64,000 nt of DNA from Bradyrhizobium sp. MOS003 (lineage in GTDB: Bacteria; Pseudomonadota; Alphaproteobacteria; Rhizobiales; Xanthobacteraceae). Below the pieces are notes generated by a model that made no database searches, was not told where the DNA came from, and saw only the letters and a program-made list of their open reading frames with translations. This document shows, in pieces, positions 8,465 to 17,419 of this stretch. A program made the translations under genes and the position numbers. The stretch covers positions 62,001 to 126,000 of the forward strand of contig NZ_PYFW01000003.1 of the NCBI RefSeq assembly GCF_003020125.1. The letters run 5' to 3'. Numbering within the stretch: position 1 is the stretch's first letter; every line of letters begins with the position of its first letter.

Positions 8465-11400
8465 CTACTCCGCCGCCGCTGCAAAGCGGCTGTTCTCGAG
8501 CTCCGCTTCCAACCGCGCTGTCTCGGCCGCCGCGAGCTTGACGTTGGCTTCCTTGACGTGACCGAAGCCGCGGATGGTCTCGGGCACCCTTGCGAGTCTT
8601 GCCAACAGCGGGATCTGCACTGCCTTCAGCCCGGCCATCCGCTGGTCGATCATCGCCAGATAATCCGCCACCAGCTTGCGCTCCGTCTTGCGCTCCTCGG
8701 TACGGCCGAACGGATCGAAGGCGCCGCCGCGCAGGAACTTGAGCTTGGCGAGAACACGGAAGGCGTGGAGCATCCAGCCGCCGAACTCCTGCTTCTGTAG
8801 ATGTCCGCTGGTCTTGTCGCGCTTCGCGAAGATCGGCGGCGCGAGGTGGTATTTCAGCGTGAAGTCGCCGTCGAACTTCTCCGACACCTTCTTGCCGAAG
8901 CTGCCATCGGTATAGAGCCGGGCAACCTCGTACTCGTCCTTGTAGGACATCAGCTTGAACAGGTTTTTCGCGACCGCTTCGGTCAGTTCGGTAGAGGCCG
9001 GCGAGACCGCGCTCTCCGCCTTCCGCACCTTGGCAATGGCCGCGAGATAGCGGTCGGCATAGGCCTTGTCCTGATAGCCGGTCAAAAACTCGGTGCGGGT
9101 CGCGATGATGTCGTCGAGGGACTTGGTCGGAGCGGACGCGCGGCTCTTGAACTGGAGCACGCTGCGAACCCGCGACATGTCGTGGGCGGCCAGCCGCCCC
9201 CAACTGAAGGCGAGCTTGTTCATCTCGATCGCGGCACCGTTGATCTCGATGGCGCGGAGCAGAGCCTCCAGCGACAGCGGGATCGCACCCTTCTGGAAGG
9301 CGAAGCCGAGCATGAAGGGATTTGTCGCGATCGAATCGCCCATCAGCGCGGAGGCAATGCCTGTCGCGTCGATGATGTCGAGGTTGTTGTCGCCGATGGC
9401 GTCGCGCAGCACGGTCTGCATCGTGCCCATCTCGAAATCGAGATCGGGGTTTTGCACGAAGCTCGCGGTCGGCTGCAGGTCGGCGTTGACATAGGCCCTG
9501 GTCACGCCGCGCTCGGCGCGGCTGAGCGCGGAGGGACCTGCCGAGACGATCATGTCGCAGCCGAGGATGACGTCGGCGCCGCCCGTGGTAATGCGGACCG
9601 CGGAGATGTCCTCCGGTTTGGGGGCAATGCGGACATGGCTCATCACCGCGCCGTTCTTCTGCGACAGGCCGGTGAAGTCGAGCGCCGAGCAGCCGCGGCC
9701 GTCGACATGGGCGGCCATGCCGAGCAGGGCGCCGATGGTGATGACGCCGGTGCCGCCGATACCGGTGACGAGGATGTTGTAGGGCGCGTCCAGCTCGCGT
9801 GCGGGCGGCAGCGGCAAATCGGCGAACAGCTGGCCGGAATCGACTGCGGAGGTCTTCATCCGCTTCAGCGTGCCGCCGTGCACGGTGACGAAACTTGGGC
9901 AGAAACCCTCGACGCAGGAAAAGTCCTTGTTGCAGTTCGACTGGTCGATCTGGCGCTTGCGGCCGAACTCGGTCTCCAGCGGCTGCACCGAGACGCAGTT
10001 GGAGGCCTGCGAGCAGTCGCCGCAGCCTTCGCAGACCAGCTCGTTGATGAAGGCGCGTTTCGCGGGATCGGGATAGAGCCCGCGCTTGCGGCGGCGGCGC
10101 TTTTCCGCGGCGCAAGTCTGGTCGTAGACGATGACCGAGAGGCCCTCGACGTCGCGCAGTTCGCGCTGCACGGCATCGAGCTCACGACGGTGATGGATGG
10201 TCGCGCCTTGCGGGAAGTAGTTTCCTTGCGGGTATTTGCTCGGATCGTCCGAGACGATTGCGAGGCGCTTGACGCCCTCGGCCCAGACCTGATGCGCGAT
10301 CTGCGCGACATTGAAGGCGCCTTCGGCCGGCTGCCCGCCGGTCATCGCGACGGCGTCGTTGTAGAGGATCTTGTAGGTGATGTTGATGCCGGCCGCCGAG
10401 GCGGCGCGAAGGGCGAGGAGCCCGGAATGGGTGTAGGTGCCGTCGCCGAGGTTCTGGAAGATGTGCTTCTCAGTGGTGAAGGGCGACTGGCCGATCCAGT
10501 TCACGCCCTCCGCGCCCATATGCGAGATCAAATCGGTGCGGCGGGTCGGCATGCTCAGCGCCATGCCGTGGCAGCCGATGCCGGCCATGGCGCGGCTGCC
10601 CTCGGGGACGCGCGTCGAGGTGTTGTGCGGACAGCCCGAGCAGAAGAACGGCGTGCGCGCGAGCTTGATCTGGGTGCTGGTGGTGACCGGATTGTCGAAG
10701 GCCTCCAGCCGAGCGAGGCGCTGCTCCAGCACGGGGCTGTGATGGCCGAGCTTGCGCAAGCGCGCCACCAGCGCGCCGGCGACGATGGTCGGCGTCAGCT
10801 CGTCCTCGCTCGGCAGCAGCGGCGCGCCGCGCTCGTCGCGCTTGCCGGTGACGGTCGGGCGCTTCGACGCATCGATGTTGTAGAGGATGCGCATCAGCTG
10901 GTCTTCGATGAAGCCGCGCTTCTCCTCGACCACGAGCACGTCCTGCAGACCGTCGGCGAAGCGCTTGGCGCCGCTTTCCTCCAGTGGCCAGGTCAGCGCG
11001 ACTTTGTAGATGCGCAGGCCCAGATCCTGCGCGTCTTTGTCTGTAATGCCGAGATCGGCGAGCGCCTGGCGGAGGTCGAGATAGGCCTTGCCTGTCGCGA
11101 CAATACCGAGCCGCGCCGGCTTTGAATCGAGCACGATGCGGTCGAGCTGGTTGGCGCGGGCAAAGGCCTGCACGGCGGCCATCTTCGGCCCGAACAGGCG
11201 CCTCTCCGCGTCCAGCGGCGGATCAGGCCAGCGGATGTTGAGGCCGCCGGGCGGCATTTCGAAATCGTCGGGCATCACGATCTTGATGCGCGCGGGGTCG
11301 CTGTCGATCGAGGCGGAGCTTTCCACGGTCTCGCTGATGGCCTTGAAGCCGACCCAGCAGCCGGAGAAGCGCGACAGCGCAAAGCCGTAGAGGCCGAGGT

Positions 11401-11941
11401 CGAGATAGTCCTGCAGCGTCGCTGGATTGATCACGGGGATCAGGGCCGCCGCGAATACCTGCTCGCTCTGATGCGCCAGCGTCGAGGACTGGCAGCCGTG
11501 GTCGTCACCGGCGAGCGCGAGCACGCCGCCGTTGAGTGAGGTGCCGGCCGCATTGGCATGCTTGAGCGCATCGACCGAGCGGTCGACGCCGGGGCCTTTG
11601 CCGTACCAGATGCCGAACACGCCATCGACCTTGGCGCCGGGGAACAGACCGACCTGCTGGCTGCCCCAGACGGCGGTCGCCGCCAGATCCTCGTTCAGGC
11701 CGGGGACGAAGGCGATGTCATGCTGGGCGAGGTGCGACTTCGCGCGCCACAACGCGTGGTCGTACATGCCGAGTGGGGAGCCGCGATAGCCCGAGATGAA
11801 TCCGCCGGTGTTGAGGCCCTGAAGCCGGTCGCGTTCGCGCTGCAACATCGGCAAGCGGACCAGGGCCTGTGTGCCGGACAGGAAGATCCGCTTCGATTCG
11901 AGCCGGTATTTATCGTCCAGCTCGACTTGCAACAGCGTCAT
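8465..11941 (-). CDS. Fused indolepyruvate ferredoxin oxidoreductase family protein
   Basis: A 1158-residue single-chain 2-oxoacid:acceptor oxidoreductase. It joins, in order, an N-terminal pyruvate-oxidoreductase-like region (SGYRGSPLGMYD), a thiamine diphosphate domain (IGCHGMALSM and LGDGTYTHSGLLALRAA), an iron-sulfur cysteine cluster (CEGCGDCSQASNC with C in VEGFCPSF) and a gamma-type domain (TGIGGTGVITIGALLG). This is the architecture of the fused IorA/IorB proteins of alphaproteobacteria, which oxidatively decarboxylate aryl-pyruvates or branched 2-oxo acids to acyl-CoA in the cytoplasm. The ATG at 11941 begins MTLLQVELDDKYRLES; an upstream in-frame ATG at 12034 would add 31 arginine-rich residues and looks unlikely. 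It is monocistronic and divergent from the hotdog-fold gene. The exact substrate is not readable. Confidence 0.92.
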   Translation of the reverse strand: MTLLQVELDDKYRLESKRIFLSGTQALVRLPMLQRERDRLQGLNTGGFISGYRGSPLGMYDHALWRAKSHLAQHDIAFVPGLNEDLAATAVWGSQQVGLFPGAKVDGVFGIWYGKGPGVDRSVDALKHANAAGTSLNGGVLALAGDDHGCQSSTLAHQSEQVFAAALIPVINPATLQDYLDLGLYGFALSRFSGCWVGFKAISETVESSASIDSDPARIKIVMPDDFEMPPGGLNIRWPDPPLDAERRLFGPKMAAVQAFARANQLDRIVLDSKPARLGIVATGKAYLDLRQALADLGITDKDAQDLGLRIYKVALTWPLEESGAKRFADGLQDVLVVEEKRGFIEDQLMRILYNIDASKRPTVTGKRDERGAPLLPSEDELTPTIVAGALVARLRKLGHHSPVLEQRLARLEAFDNPVTTSTQIKLARTPFFCSGCPHNTSTRVPEGSRAMAGIGCHGMALSMPTRRTDLISHMGAEGVNWIGQSPFTTEKHIFQNLGDGTYTHSGLLALRAASAAGINITYKILYNDAVAMTGGQPAEGAFNVAQIAHQVWAEGVKRLAIVSDDPSKYPQGNYFPQGATIHHRRELDAVQRELRDVEGLSVIVYDQTCAAEKRRRRKRGLYPDPAKRAFINELVCEGCGDCSQASNCVSVQPLETEFGRKRQIDQSNCNKDFSCVEGFCPSFVTVHGGTLKRMKTSAVDSGQLFADLPLPPARELDAPYNILVTGIGGTGVITIGALLGMAAHVDGRGCSALDFTGLSQKNGAVMSHVRIAPKPEDISAVRITTGGADVILGCDMIVSAGPSALSRAERGVTRAYVNADLQPTASFVQNPDLDFEMGTMQTVLRDAIGDNNLDIIDATGIASALMGDSIATNPFMLGFAFQKGAIPLSLEALLRAIEINGAAIEMNKLAFSWGRLAAHDMSRVRSVLQFKSRASAPTKSLDDIIATRTEFLTGYQDKAYADRYLAAIAKVRKAESAVSPASTELTEAVAKNLFKLMSYKDEYEVARLYTDGSFGKKVSEKFDGDFTLKYHLAPPIFAKRDKTSGHLQKQEFGGWMLHAFRVLAKLKFLRGGAFDPFGRTEERKTERKLVADYLAMIDQRMAGLKAVQIPLLARLARVPETIRGFGHVKEANVKLAAAETARLEAELENSRFAAAAE

Positions 11942-12108
11942 TTCGGGGATCCTTGTTGTCGTGGTCCGGCGAAGGGATTTTGCGCCGCGGGAGGCTTGCG
12001 GCTTTGCGAAGCGGAGGAGCACAGTCAAGAGCATGGGCCAGCGAAGTCAATATCGCTGGCCGCATCCGTGGCGCTCCTGCTAGTCATGGCTTGCTAGCGG
12101 AGAAGAGC

Positions 12109-13065
12109 ATGACGGCGTTCGACATTCAAATTTCGCAAACCGGAGGCGCCTTGATCGGGCCGTGGCGTCGGCCGCGCCAGATGTTACAGGCGCAAACCTA
12201 CGACGCGCATGCCTCGATTCACGATGACGCAACAGCGCAGAAGCTCGGCTTCAAAGGCGGTACCATCGAGGGGCCGACGCATTTTAGCCAGTTTGCACGG
12301 TTGTGCGAGCGACAATGGGGGCCGGCCTGGTTTGAAACCGGCTGCATTTCTGCGCATTACCGCAGCGTTTGCTACGAGGGCGAGGAGGTGCAGGCGATCC
12401 TGATGGCCTCCTCAGACGAGCAACCAGAGTGTCAAATTCAGATGGTCAAGCGCGACGGGACCGAGGTGCTGCGGGGGACGGCCTCAATCGTCGAGAGCCC
12501 GACTGCCCTTGACCTGCGTCTGCGCGAACTCAAGCCGCTCACTGACCCCGTGATCCTTCGCGATGTGCAAGTGGGTGTGACCGGCAAGCGGCAGTCCGTC
12601 CGCATGGCGTTCGATCAGACCATGGGCGACCTTTATCCTTTCTCGCTGCGGCAGAAGCTCGCCGTCATCACCGAAAACTCGCCCTTCTATTCCGGCGCCG
12701 GCAACCCTTCTTTGAACCCTTGGGGCAGACCGATCATCCCGATGGAGATGCTGAGCGTGCTGTTCCAGTACCGCTCGAAGGATGATCCACTGCCGGTCAA
12801 GGGGCCGGCCGTCGGCTTGTTTGCCGATCAGGAGATCCGGCTGGTCAAGGGCCCGCTCTTCGTCGATGAGGACTACGAGGTCGAGCGCGAAGTGGTCGCG
12901 CTCTCGGGCAGCGGCCGCACCGAGAGCGCATGGGCCAGGACGCGTGTGTTCGACAAGGCGGGTGTTGTGGTGGCGACCATGCTGCTGAATATGGCGACGC
13001 TGAAGGACTCCTATGCGCCGTATGAAGAAGAGTATCGGCAGCTGTACGGGGTGGGGCGCAACTGA
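12109..13065 (+). CDS. Hotdog-fold (MaoC-like) protein of unknown substrate
   Basis: A 318-residue protein. Residues 30-70 (HASIHDDATAQKLGFKGGTIEGPTHFSQFARL) follow the D-x3-A-x2-LGF-x2-G pattern of MaoC-type hydratase and acyl-ACP dehydratase hotdog domains; a second, weaker hotdog-like half probably covers the C-terminus. Start ATG 12109 follows GGAGAAGAG, a fair ribosome site. It diverges from the fused oxidoreductase across 167 bases, so both may share a control region and act in one acyl-CoA pathway; that link is inference. No catalytic residues can be named with certainty. Confidence 0.62.
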   Translation: MTAFDIQISQTGGALIGPWRRPRQMLQAQTYDAHASIHDDATAQKLGFKGGTIEGPTHFSQFARLCERQWGPAWFETGCISAHYRSVCYEGEEVQAILMASSDEQPECQIQMVKRDGTEVLRGTASIVESPTALDLRLRELKPLTDPVILRDVQVGVTGKRQSVRMAFDQTMGDLYPFSLRQKLAVITENSPFYSGAGNPSLNPWGRPIIPMEMLSVLFQYRSKDDPLPVKGPAVGLFADQEIRLVKGPLFVDEDYEVEREVVALSGSGRTESAWARTRVFDKAGVVVATMLLNMATLKDSYAPYEEEYRQLYGVGRN

Positions 13066-13192
13066 CAGCCCGTCGTCAGGCCAGCGATCGAGCTTCCACA
13101 CGATTGACAACCTCGCTAAATTTAGAAAGATTGCAACCAGAGGGTGGGGGAGAGCTGTCTATTCGAGGGCGCGTTTCTGTGTGGCATCATGA

Positions 13193-13543
13193 ATTTCGCC
13201 GAGCGACGAGCTTCCGAAGATTTTTGCGTACCAGCGGAGAATAAGATTCCCGGTTCGGTCACTCGTTTTACAAGCAATCTTTTTCAAGTCGGGCGAAATT
13301 AGCCCAGCCGTCGCAGGTCATCCTTTTCTAACCGTCACGCACCTCCTTCTGGATGCGTTCGAGAAGATCAACACCAATCTCGCCAAGATCGCGTCGGGCC
13401 AGGACGATGCGCCGTCCTTCAACGCGATCTGGCAGGCGGCCATGCGGATCGTAGCGATCGGCGAAAAGATCGAGAAAGCCAACTCGAAGGAGAACCGCGA
13501 CAAGGTGGCGAAGGCAATCAAGGATCTCGTGGAAACGCTTTGA
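13193..13543 (+). pseudogene. Open frame without a usable start; intact helical C-terminal part
   Basis: The frame ending at the TGA 13541-13543 is open back to the TGA at 13190-13192 but contains no ATG, GTG or TTG. The last 65 codons (from CTG 13349) look truly coding: LDAFEKINTNLAKIASGQ, then an amphipathic lysine- and glutamate-rich helix ending KVAKAIKDLVETL. The part before 13340 looks like random translation. A short frame in another phase begins with ATG 13189 (37 residues, MNFAERRAS). The simplest reading is a gene that lost its 5' end or suffered a frameshift. A strong GAGGAGG ribosome site for the next gene overlaps its stop, so the two were an operon. I do not recognise the family. 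Confidence 0.5.
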
Positions 13544-13554
13544 GGAGGACGGCT

Positions 13555-13935
13555 ATGGTTGGATTGGATCAATATTTCGGAACGCATACGGGGAATTTGA
13601 AGATCTATGTGGGGCTGTTCAAGGTCGGATCTGGCAGCTTCACCTCGTTCAACTCCAACCTCGCAGCGTTCAGCGGCTCGTACAGTGCATTCGGAAGCAG
13701 CGGCACCTTCACCATAGAAGTCCAGCTTCTGCATGTTCAAAATGCCTCGTCCGGGACCTGCAAGGTGACGCTCAACGACAAGACTGATGCCAGTGCGGCC
13801 TACACCGTCGCAGGCAACAAGTTCTCCCTCCAGACCAATCTCAATCCAACGCCCATCGACATTTACGTCAGCCAGGGCGGAACGCAGTTCGACGGAGTGT
13901 CGGGGCATAATCTCTGGATCGGCCAGTGGTCCTGA
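13555..13935 (+). CDS. Unknown 126-residue beta-rich protein
   Basis: Not recognised. The protein (MVGLDQYFGTHTGNLKIYVG...) is rich in Ser, Gly, Thr, Phe and Asn with alternating hydrophobic residues, no lysine- or arginine-rich patches, no signal peptide, one cysteine and no membrane segment. It looks like a soluble beta-sandwich or lectin-like fold. GAGGAGG directly upstream (13543-13549) fixes the start at ATG 13555. Its coding context differs from its neighbours: it follows a lower-GC stretch and a gene remnant. It could be a cargo or structural protein acquired with the preceding gene. Confidence 0.68.
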   Translation: MVGLDQYFGTHTGNLKIYVGLFKVGSGSFTSFNSNLAAFSGSYSAFGSSGTFTIEVQLLHVQNASSGTCKVTLNDKTDASAAYTVAGNKFSLQTNLNPTPIDIYVSQGGTQFDGVSGHNLWIGQWS

Positions 13936-14147
13936 GCTGCGGCTGCGAGAGCTTGGCGACCTCGCGCAGAGCTGCCCGCAACGCTTCGTCTGACCCAGGC
14001 GCTGCGGTCGAGAAAGCAAACAGTCCGCCCAAGACTTGAGCAAATTGCGTGGGGCGATGCGGTCGCACAGTGAATAAGCAAACCTGCGCTCGCCCCATAA
14101 GATTTTGACGACGCTGCGAATTTTTCCGCACCTCGGCGCCCATCGCA

Positions 14148-14159
14148 ATTGTACACAAT
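14148..14159. promoter_or_regulatory. Inverted repeat ATTGT-AC-ACAAT, possible operator
   Basis: A 12-bp inverted repeat (ATTGT, spacer AC, ACAAT) abuts and overlaps by one base the -24 element of the sigma-54 promoter. TTGT-N2-ACAA sites of this form are typical of GntR-family (FadR-type) repressors. No such regulator is encoded in the window, so the assignment is tentative. Confidence 0.4.
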
Positions 14160-14174
14160 GGCACGGCGCTTGCA
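14159..14174 (+). promoter_or_regulatory. Sigma-54 (RpoN) -24/-12 promoter
   Basis: TGGCAC-GGCGC-TTGCA matches the RpoN consensus TGGCAC-N5-TTGCW at every fixed base, with GG (14160-14161) and GC (14172-14173) exactly ten bases apart. It ends 40 nt before the ATG of the amidohydrolase gene, the right place to drive it and the permease. Sigma-54 control fits nitrogen scavenging. I found no clear NtrC palindrome in the 100 bases upstream. Confidence 0.82.
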
Positions 14175-14213
14175 CAACTCCGGCAAAGAGAGTTCTCGCG
14201 AGGGGCGAGCGTC

Positions 14214-14912
14214 ATGCTGAACTCGAGCAAGCCGACACGGGGCGTCATCAGCGCCGAGCCCGAGCCGATCAAGCTCGACTGGCCGAGCACCGCGCTCCTC
14301 ATCATCGACATGCAGCGCGACTTCATGGAGCCCGGCGGCTTCGGCGAGACGCTCGGCAACGACGTCAGCCAGCTTGCGCGCGCGGTGAAGCCGATCAGCG
14401 CGGTGCTGACGGCCGCGCGCGACACCGGCATGCTGGTGATCCACACGCGCGAGGGCCATCTGCCCGATCTCTCCGATGCGCCGCCGGCCAAAGTCGAGCG
14501 CGGCGCGCCGAGCCTTCGCATCGGCGATCCCGGCCCGATGGGCCGCATCCTCATCCGCGGCGAGGCCGGCCACGATATCATTCCCGAGCTCTATCCGCTC
14601 GACAGCGAGATCGTGATCGACAAGCCCGGCAAGGGCGCGTTCTACGCCACCGAGCTTACGGACGTGCTGGAGAAATACGGCATCGAGAACCTGCTGGTGT
14701 GCGGCGTCACGACTGAGGTGTGCGTCAACACCACGGTGCGCGAGGCCAATGACCGCGGCTACCGCTGCGTCGTCATGTCGGACGGCTGCGCGTCCTACTT
14801 CCCCGAATTTCACGAGATGGGCCTGAAGATGATCAAGGCCCAAGGCGGCATCTTCGGCTGGGTCGCGAGCTCAGCTGCGGTCCTGGAGGCAATGAAGGTT
14901 TCGACCACATAG
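14214..14912 (+). CDS. Isochorismatase-family cysteine amidohydrolase, biuret hydrolase-like
   Basis: A 232-residue cytoplasmic hydrolase of the isochorismatase superfamily. The triad reads Asp-32 (IIDMQRDF), Lys-137 (IDKPGKGAF) and nucleophile Cys-170 (TTEVCVNTT), and VTTEVC provides the usual cis-peptide. The segments [27 protein letters not shown] and VREANDRGY closely resemble what I remember of rhizobial biuret hydrolase (BiuH), more than nicotinamidases or ureidoacrylate hydrolase RutB. The expected reaction is amide or ureide hydrolysis releasing ammonia. It is followed 10 bases later by an NCS2 permease and preceded by a consensus sigma-54 promoter, consistent with use of a nitrogen-rich compound under nitrogen limitation. 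The exact substrate is inferred. Confidence 0.85.
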   Translation: MLNSSKPTRGVISAEPEPIKLDWPSTALLIIDMQRDFMEPGGFGETLGNDVSQLARAVKPISAVLTAARDTGMLVIHTREGHLPDLSDAPPAKVERGAPSLRIGDPGPMGRILIRGEAGHDIIPELYPLDSEIVIDKPGKGAFYATELTDVLEKYGIENLLVCGVTTEVCVNTTVREANDRGYRCVVMSDGCASYFPEFHEMGLKMIKAQGGIFGWVASSAAVLEAMKVSTT

Positions 14913-14922
14913 GGGGATTGTC

Positions 14923-16590
14923 ATGAGCACATTGACGGGGACAGCCGGCAAGTCTGAACTGAACAAGTCCGAGTTCAAGCCGGTACTATGGACATCGGGC
15001 GACTGGAACGCGTTCTTCGGCTTCGGCACCAACATCCTCGTCAACATGCTGGTGCTCACGGGCCTGTTGCGCTTCGTCTTGAAGATGCCTGACAGTCTGG
15101 TGTTCGGCCGCATCCTGCCCGCACTGGGGCTGATGATGTGCCTCTCGACCTTCTACTACGCCTACCTCGCCTATCGACTCGCGCAGAGAACCGGCCGCAA
15201 CGACGTCTGCGCGCTGCCCTCGGGCGTCAGCGTGCCGCACATGTTCATCGTCACCTTCGTGATCATGCTGCCGATCACGATCAAGACCGGTGACCCGCTC
15301 AAGGGCTGGTCGGCCGGCCTCGTCTGGGTGTTCTTCCAGAGCTTCATTCTCATGATCGGCGGCTTCATCGCGCCGTTCATTCGCAAGATCACGCCGCGCG
15401 CGGCGCTGCTCGGCACGCTTGCCGGCGTATCCGTCACCTTCATCTCGATGCGGCCGGCGCTGGAGATGTACATGACGCCGCAGATCGGTCTGGTCTGCTT
15501 CGCCATCATCCTGGTGAGCTGGTTCGGCGGCGTGAAATATTGGCGCGGCATTCCCGCGGGCCTCGTCGCGATCGCGGTCGGCATGATCATCGCCTGGGGC
15601 TCGAACCTGTTTGGGCTCGGTCTCGGCGGCCTGAGCGTGAAGGGCGTCGGCGATGCCTTCGCCAATTTCGGCTTCTCGGTGCCGATTCCTGCCGTGGGCT
15701 ACGTATTCTCAGGCTTCGAATTCCTCGGCATCATCCTCGTCACCGCCATTCCGTTCGGCATCTACGACCTCGTCGAAGCCATGGACAATGTCGAGAGCGC
15801 GGAAGCGGCTGGCGACGAATATCCGACCACGCGCGTGCTCACGGCCGACGGCGTCGTCAGCCTGATCGGCTGCCTGATGGGCAATCCCTTCATCAACGCC
15901 GTCTATATCGGCCATCCCGGCTGGAAGGCGATGGGTGGCCGCATCGGTTACTCCGCCGCGACCGGCCTCATGGTGATCGTGCTGGCCTGGTTCGGCATCA
16001 TCTCGGTGCTGCTGGCACTCGTGCCCGTGGTCGCGATCTCGCCGATCCTGCTCTATATCGGCATGCTGATCGGCGCCCAGGCGTTCCAGACCACGCCGGT
16101 GAAGCACGCGCCCGCGATCGTGCTGGCGCTGACGCCGCATCTGGCTGCCTGGGCCAAGCTCCAGATCGACACCATGCTTGGCTCGACCATGAATGCGGCG
16201 GCCACCGTCGGCGGCATGGCCGCCGACAAGGCCGACGCCGTGAAGGCTGCCGCGATCGCCGCGCTGCCGCAGCAGGGCGTGTTCTATCATGGCCTTGAAG
16301 TGATGGGAGGCGGCTCCATCCTCGGCGGCCTCGTCCTGGGTGCGATCGGCGTCTTCATCATCGAACGCGATTTCGAGAAGGCCTCGGCCTTTGCTCTGGT
16401 CGGTGCCGTGCTCACTTATTTCGGCTTCATGCACGGCGAGGCCGTCGGCATCGGCGGCGGATTTGGCGTCACGCCCGCCGTGGCGCTCGCCTATGCCGCG
16501 ATGGCCGCCGGCCTGTTCGCGGCCAGCAAGCTCGGCGCCAGCGAACACTATGCCGCGCATCCGGAGATGTCGGCCGCGCCGGCGGAGTAG
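14923..16590 (+). CDS. NCS2-family (AzgA-like) nucleobase permease
   Basis: A 555-residue inner-membrane transporter with about 12-14 hydrophobic segments. Resemblance to the AzgA branch of nucleobase:cation symporters is seen in the N-terminal WTSGDWNAFFGFGTNILVNMLVLTGLL, and in GYVFSGFEFLGIILVTAIPFGIYDLVEAMDNVESAEAAGDEYPT, which corresponds to the signature region carrying the substrate-site glutamate. An insertion around residues 410-450 (TVGGMAADKADAVKAAAIAALPQ) makes it longer than the usual 430-450 residues. It is co-transcribed with the upstream amidohydrolase and probably imports that enzyme's substrate or a precursor (biuret, ureide or nucleobase). Confidence 0.85.
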   Translation: MSTLTGTAGKSELNKSEFKPVLWTSGDWNAFFGFGTNILVNMLVLTGLLRFVLKMPDSLVFGRILPALGLMMCLSTFYYAYLAYRLAQRTGRNDVCALPSGVSVPHMFIVTFVIMLPITIKTGDPLKGWSAGLVWVFFQSFILMIGGFIAPFIRKITPRAALLGTLAGVSVTFISMRPALEMYMTPQIGLVCFAIILVSWFGGVKYWRGIPAGLVAIAVGMIIAWGSNLFGLGLGGLSVKGVGDAFANFGFSVPIPAVGYVFSGFEFLGIILVTAIPFGIYDLVEAMDNVESAEAAGDEYPTTRVLTADGVVSLIGCLMGNPFINAVYIGHPGWKAMGGRIGYSAATGLMVIVLAWFGIISVLLALVPVVAISPILLYIGMLIGAQAFQTTPVKHAPAIVLALTPHLAAWAKLQIDTMLGSTMNAAATVGGMAADKADAVKAAAIAALPQQGVFYHGLEVMGGGSILGGLVLGAIGVFIIERDFEKASAFALVGAVLTYFGFMHGEAVGIGGGFGVTPAVALAYAAMAAGLFAASKLGASEHYAAHPEMSAAPAE

Positions 16591-16610
16591 TTACCGGTGC
16601 GGACTTCTGT

Positions 16611-16638
16611 AAAGCGGCCGGCAGTCGCCGGCCGCTTT
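16611..16638. terminator. Bidirectional terminator between permease and soxA
   Basis: A perfect 12-bp stem (AAAGCGGCCGGC at 16611-16622, GCCGGCCGCTTT at 16627-16638) encloses loop AGTC. It sits 21 bases after the permease stop and five bases from the soxA stop on the other strand; the A/T ends of the stem give a short U run in both directions. Confidence 0.85.
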
Positions 16639-16642
16639 CGTC

Positions 16643-17419
16643 TCAGGGCCGCACCGCCGGCGTCTCCATCGGCAGGCCACGCGCCCGCGACATCAGATAG
16701 AGCTCGAGCGCGACCAGCTCGGGCGAGCCGTAATCGTAGGCCTGGGCGCGCACGCCGCTCATGCAACTGCGTAAGCGCCGCTCCAGCGATCCCAGCGTCT
16801 GCCATTCCAGGCGATAAAGCGGATAGCCGGTCGGCTGTCCCTGCGTGATCGGCGCACCCGCGAGGCGCTTGTCGAAATTGTCATCGTGGCAATTGGTGCA
16901 GGCGAGGTTGAGCTGGCCCTCGCGCTGCATGAAGAGGTCGCGGCCCTGCTCCACGAAGGGTTTTGCCTGCGGATCGTCGCCGGCGGTGATCGCGGCTCCG
17001 CGCGATTGATGGGCGACGAAGGCGGAGAGCGCCAGCAGGTCGCGGCTCTCGTAGGGCAGGGGCGCAGCCTTCTGATGATTGGCGCGGCAAAGATTGATGC
17101 GCTGGTCGAGCGTGACGGGGCGGCCAAGCGTCTTGTCGAAGGCGGGATAGCGTGCCGCGACGCCCTTCATGCTGCTGCGCGCATCGCCGTGGCAATCCGC
17201 GCAGGCTTTCTCCGCGCTGCCGGTCTTCTTGCCCCATAGCTGTTCGCCGTCGAGCACGAACAGCATGCCTGGATTGGAGGTATCGTCGTCCTGCATGGCG
17301 CGCGTGTCGGGACCCATGAAGGAATAGCCGGAGCGGCGCGCATCGGGCGGGATCTCGCCGGCGAGGGCAGGGGCCGCGGCGACCAAGGCCGCCGCGGCTA
17401 TCGCGCGCCAAACGCTCAT
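16643..17419 (-). CDS. soxA: Sulfur oxidation diheme c-type cytochrome SoxA
   Basis: A 258-residue periplasmic protein with a signal peptide (IAAAALVAAAPALAG). Two heme sites are visible, CADCH and CTNCH, with axial cysteine candidates in INLCRANH and RLRSCMSGV; the latter matches the active-site cysteine of SoxA. SoxAX couples thiosulfate-type sulfane sulfur to the SoxY carrier cysteine. ATG 17419 gives the signal peptide directly; an in-frame upstream ATG (17473) would bury it. The start overlaps the soxZ stop, so SoxZ and SoxA are coupled. It is the last gene of the minus-strand cluster; soxB and soxCD do not follow. Confidence 0.93.
   Translation of the reverse strand: MSVWRAIAAAALVAAAPALAGEIPPDARRSGYSFMGPDTRAMQDDDTSNPGMLFVLDGEQLWGKKTGSAEKACADCHGDARSSMKGVAARYPAFDKTLGRPVTLDQRINLCRANHQKAAPLPYESRDLLALSAFVAHQSRGAAITAGDDPQAKPFVEQGRDLFMQREGQLNLACTNCHDDNFDKRLAGAPITQGQPTGYPLYRLEWQTLGSLERRLRSCMSGVRAQAYDYGSPELVALELYLMSRARGLPMETPAVRP

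Noticed and set aside
8801..11125. Plus-strand open frame (774 codons) opposite the fused ferredoxin oxidoreductase
   Set aside because: No domains, repetitive acidic/arginine composition; the minus-strand reading shows the TPP and iron-sulfur motifs.
13189..13302. 37-codon frame starting MNFAERRAS
   Set aside because: No ribosome site, no downstream logic, and it overlaps the remnant frame; mentioned only as a possible frameshifted 5' part.
14000..14147. NtrC-type palindrome upstream of the sigma-54 promoter
   Set aside because: I looked for GCAC-N-GTGC-type dyads and found only loose matches; not reported as a site.
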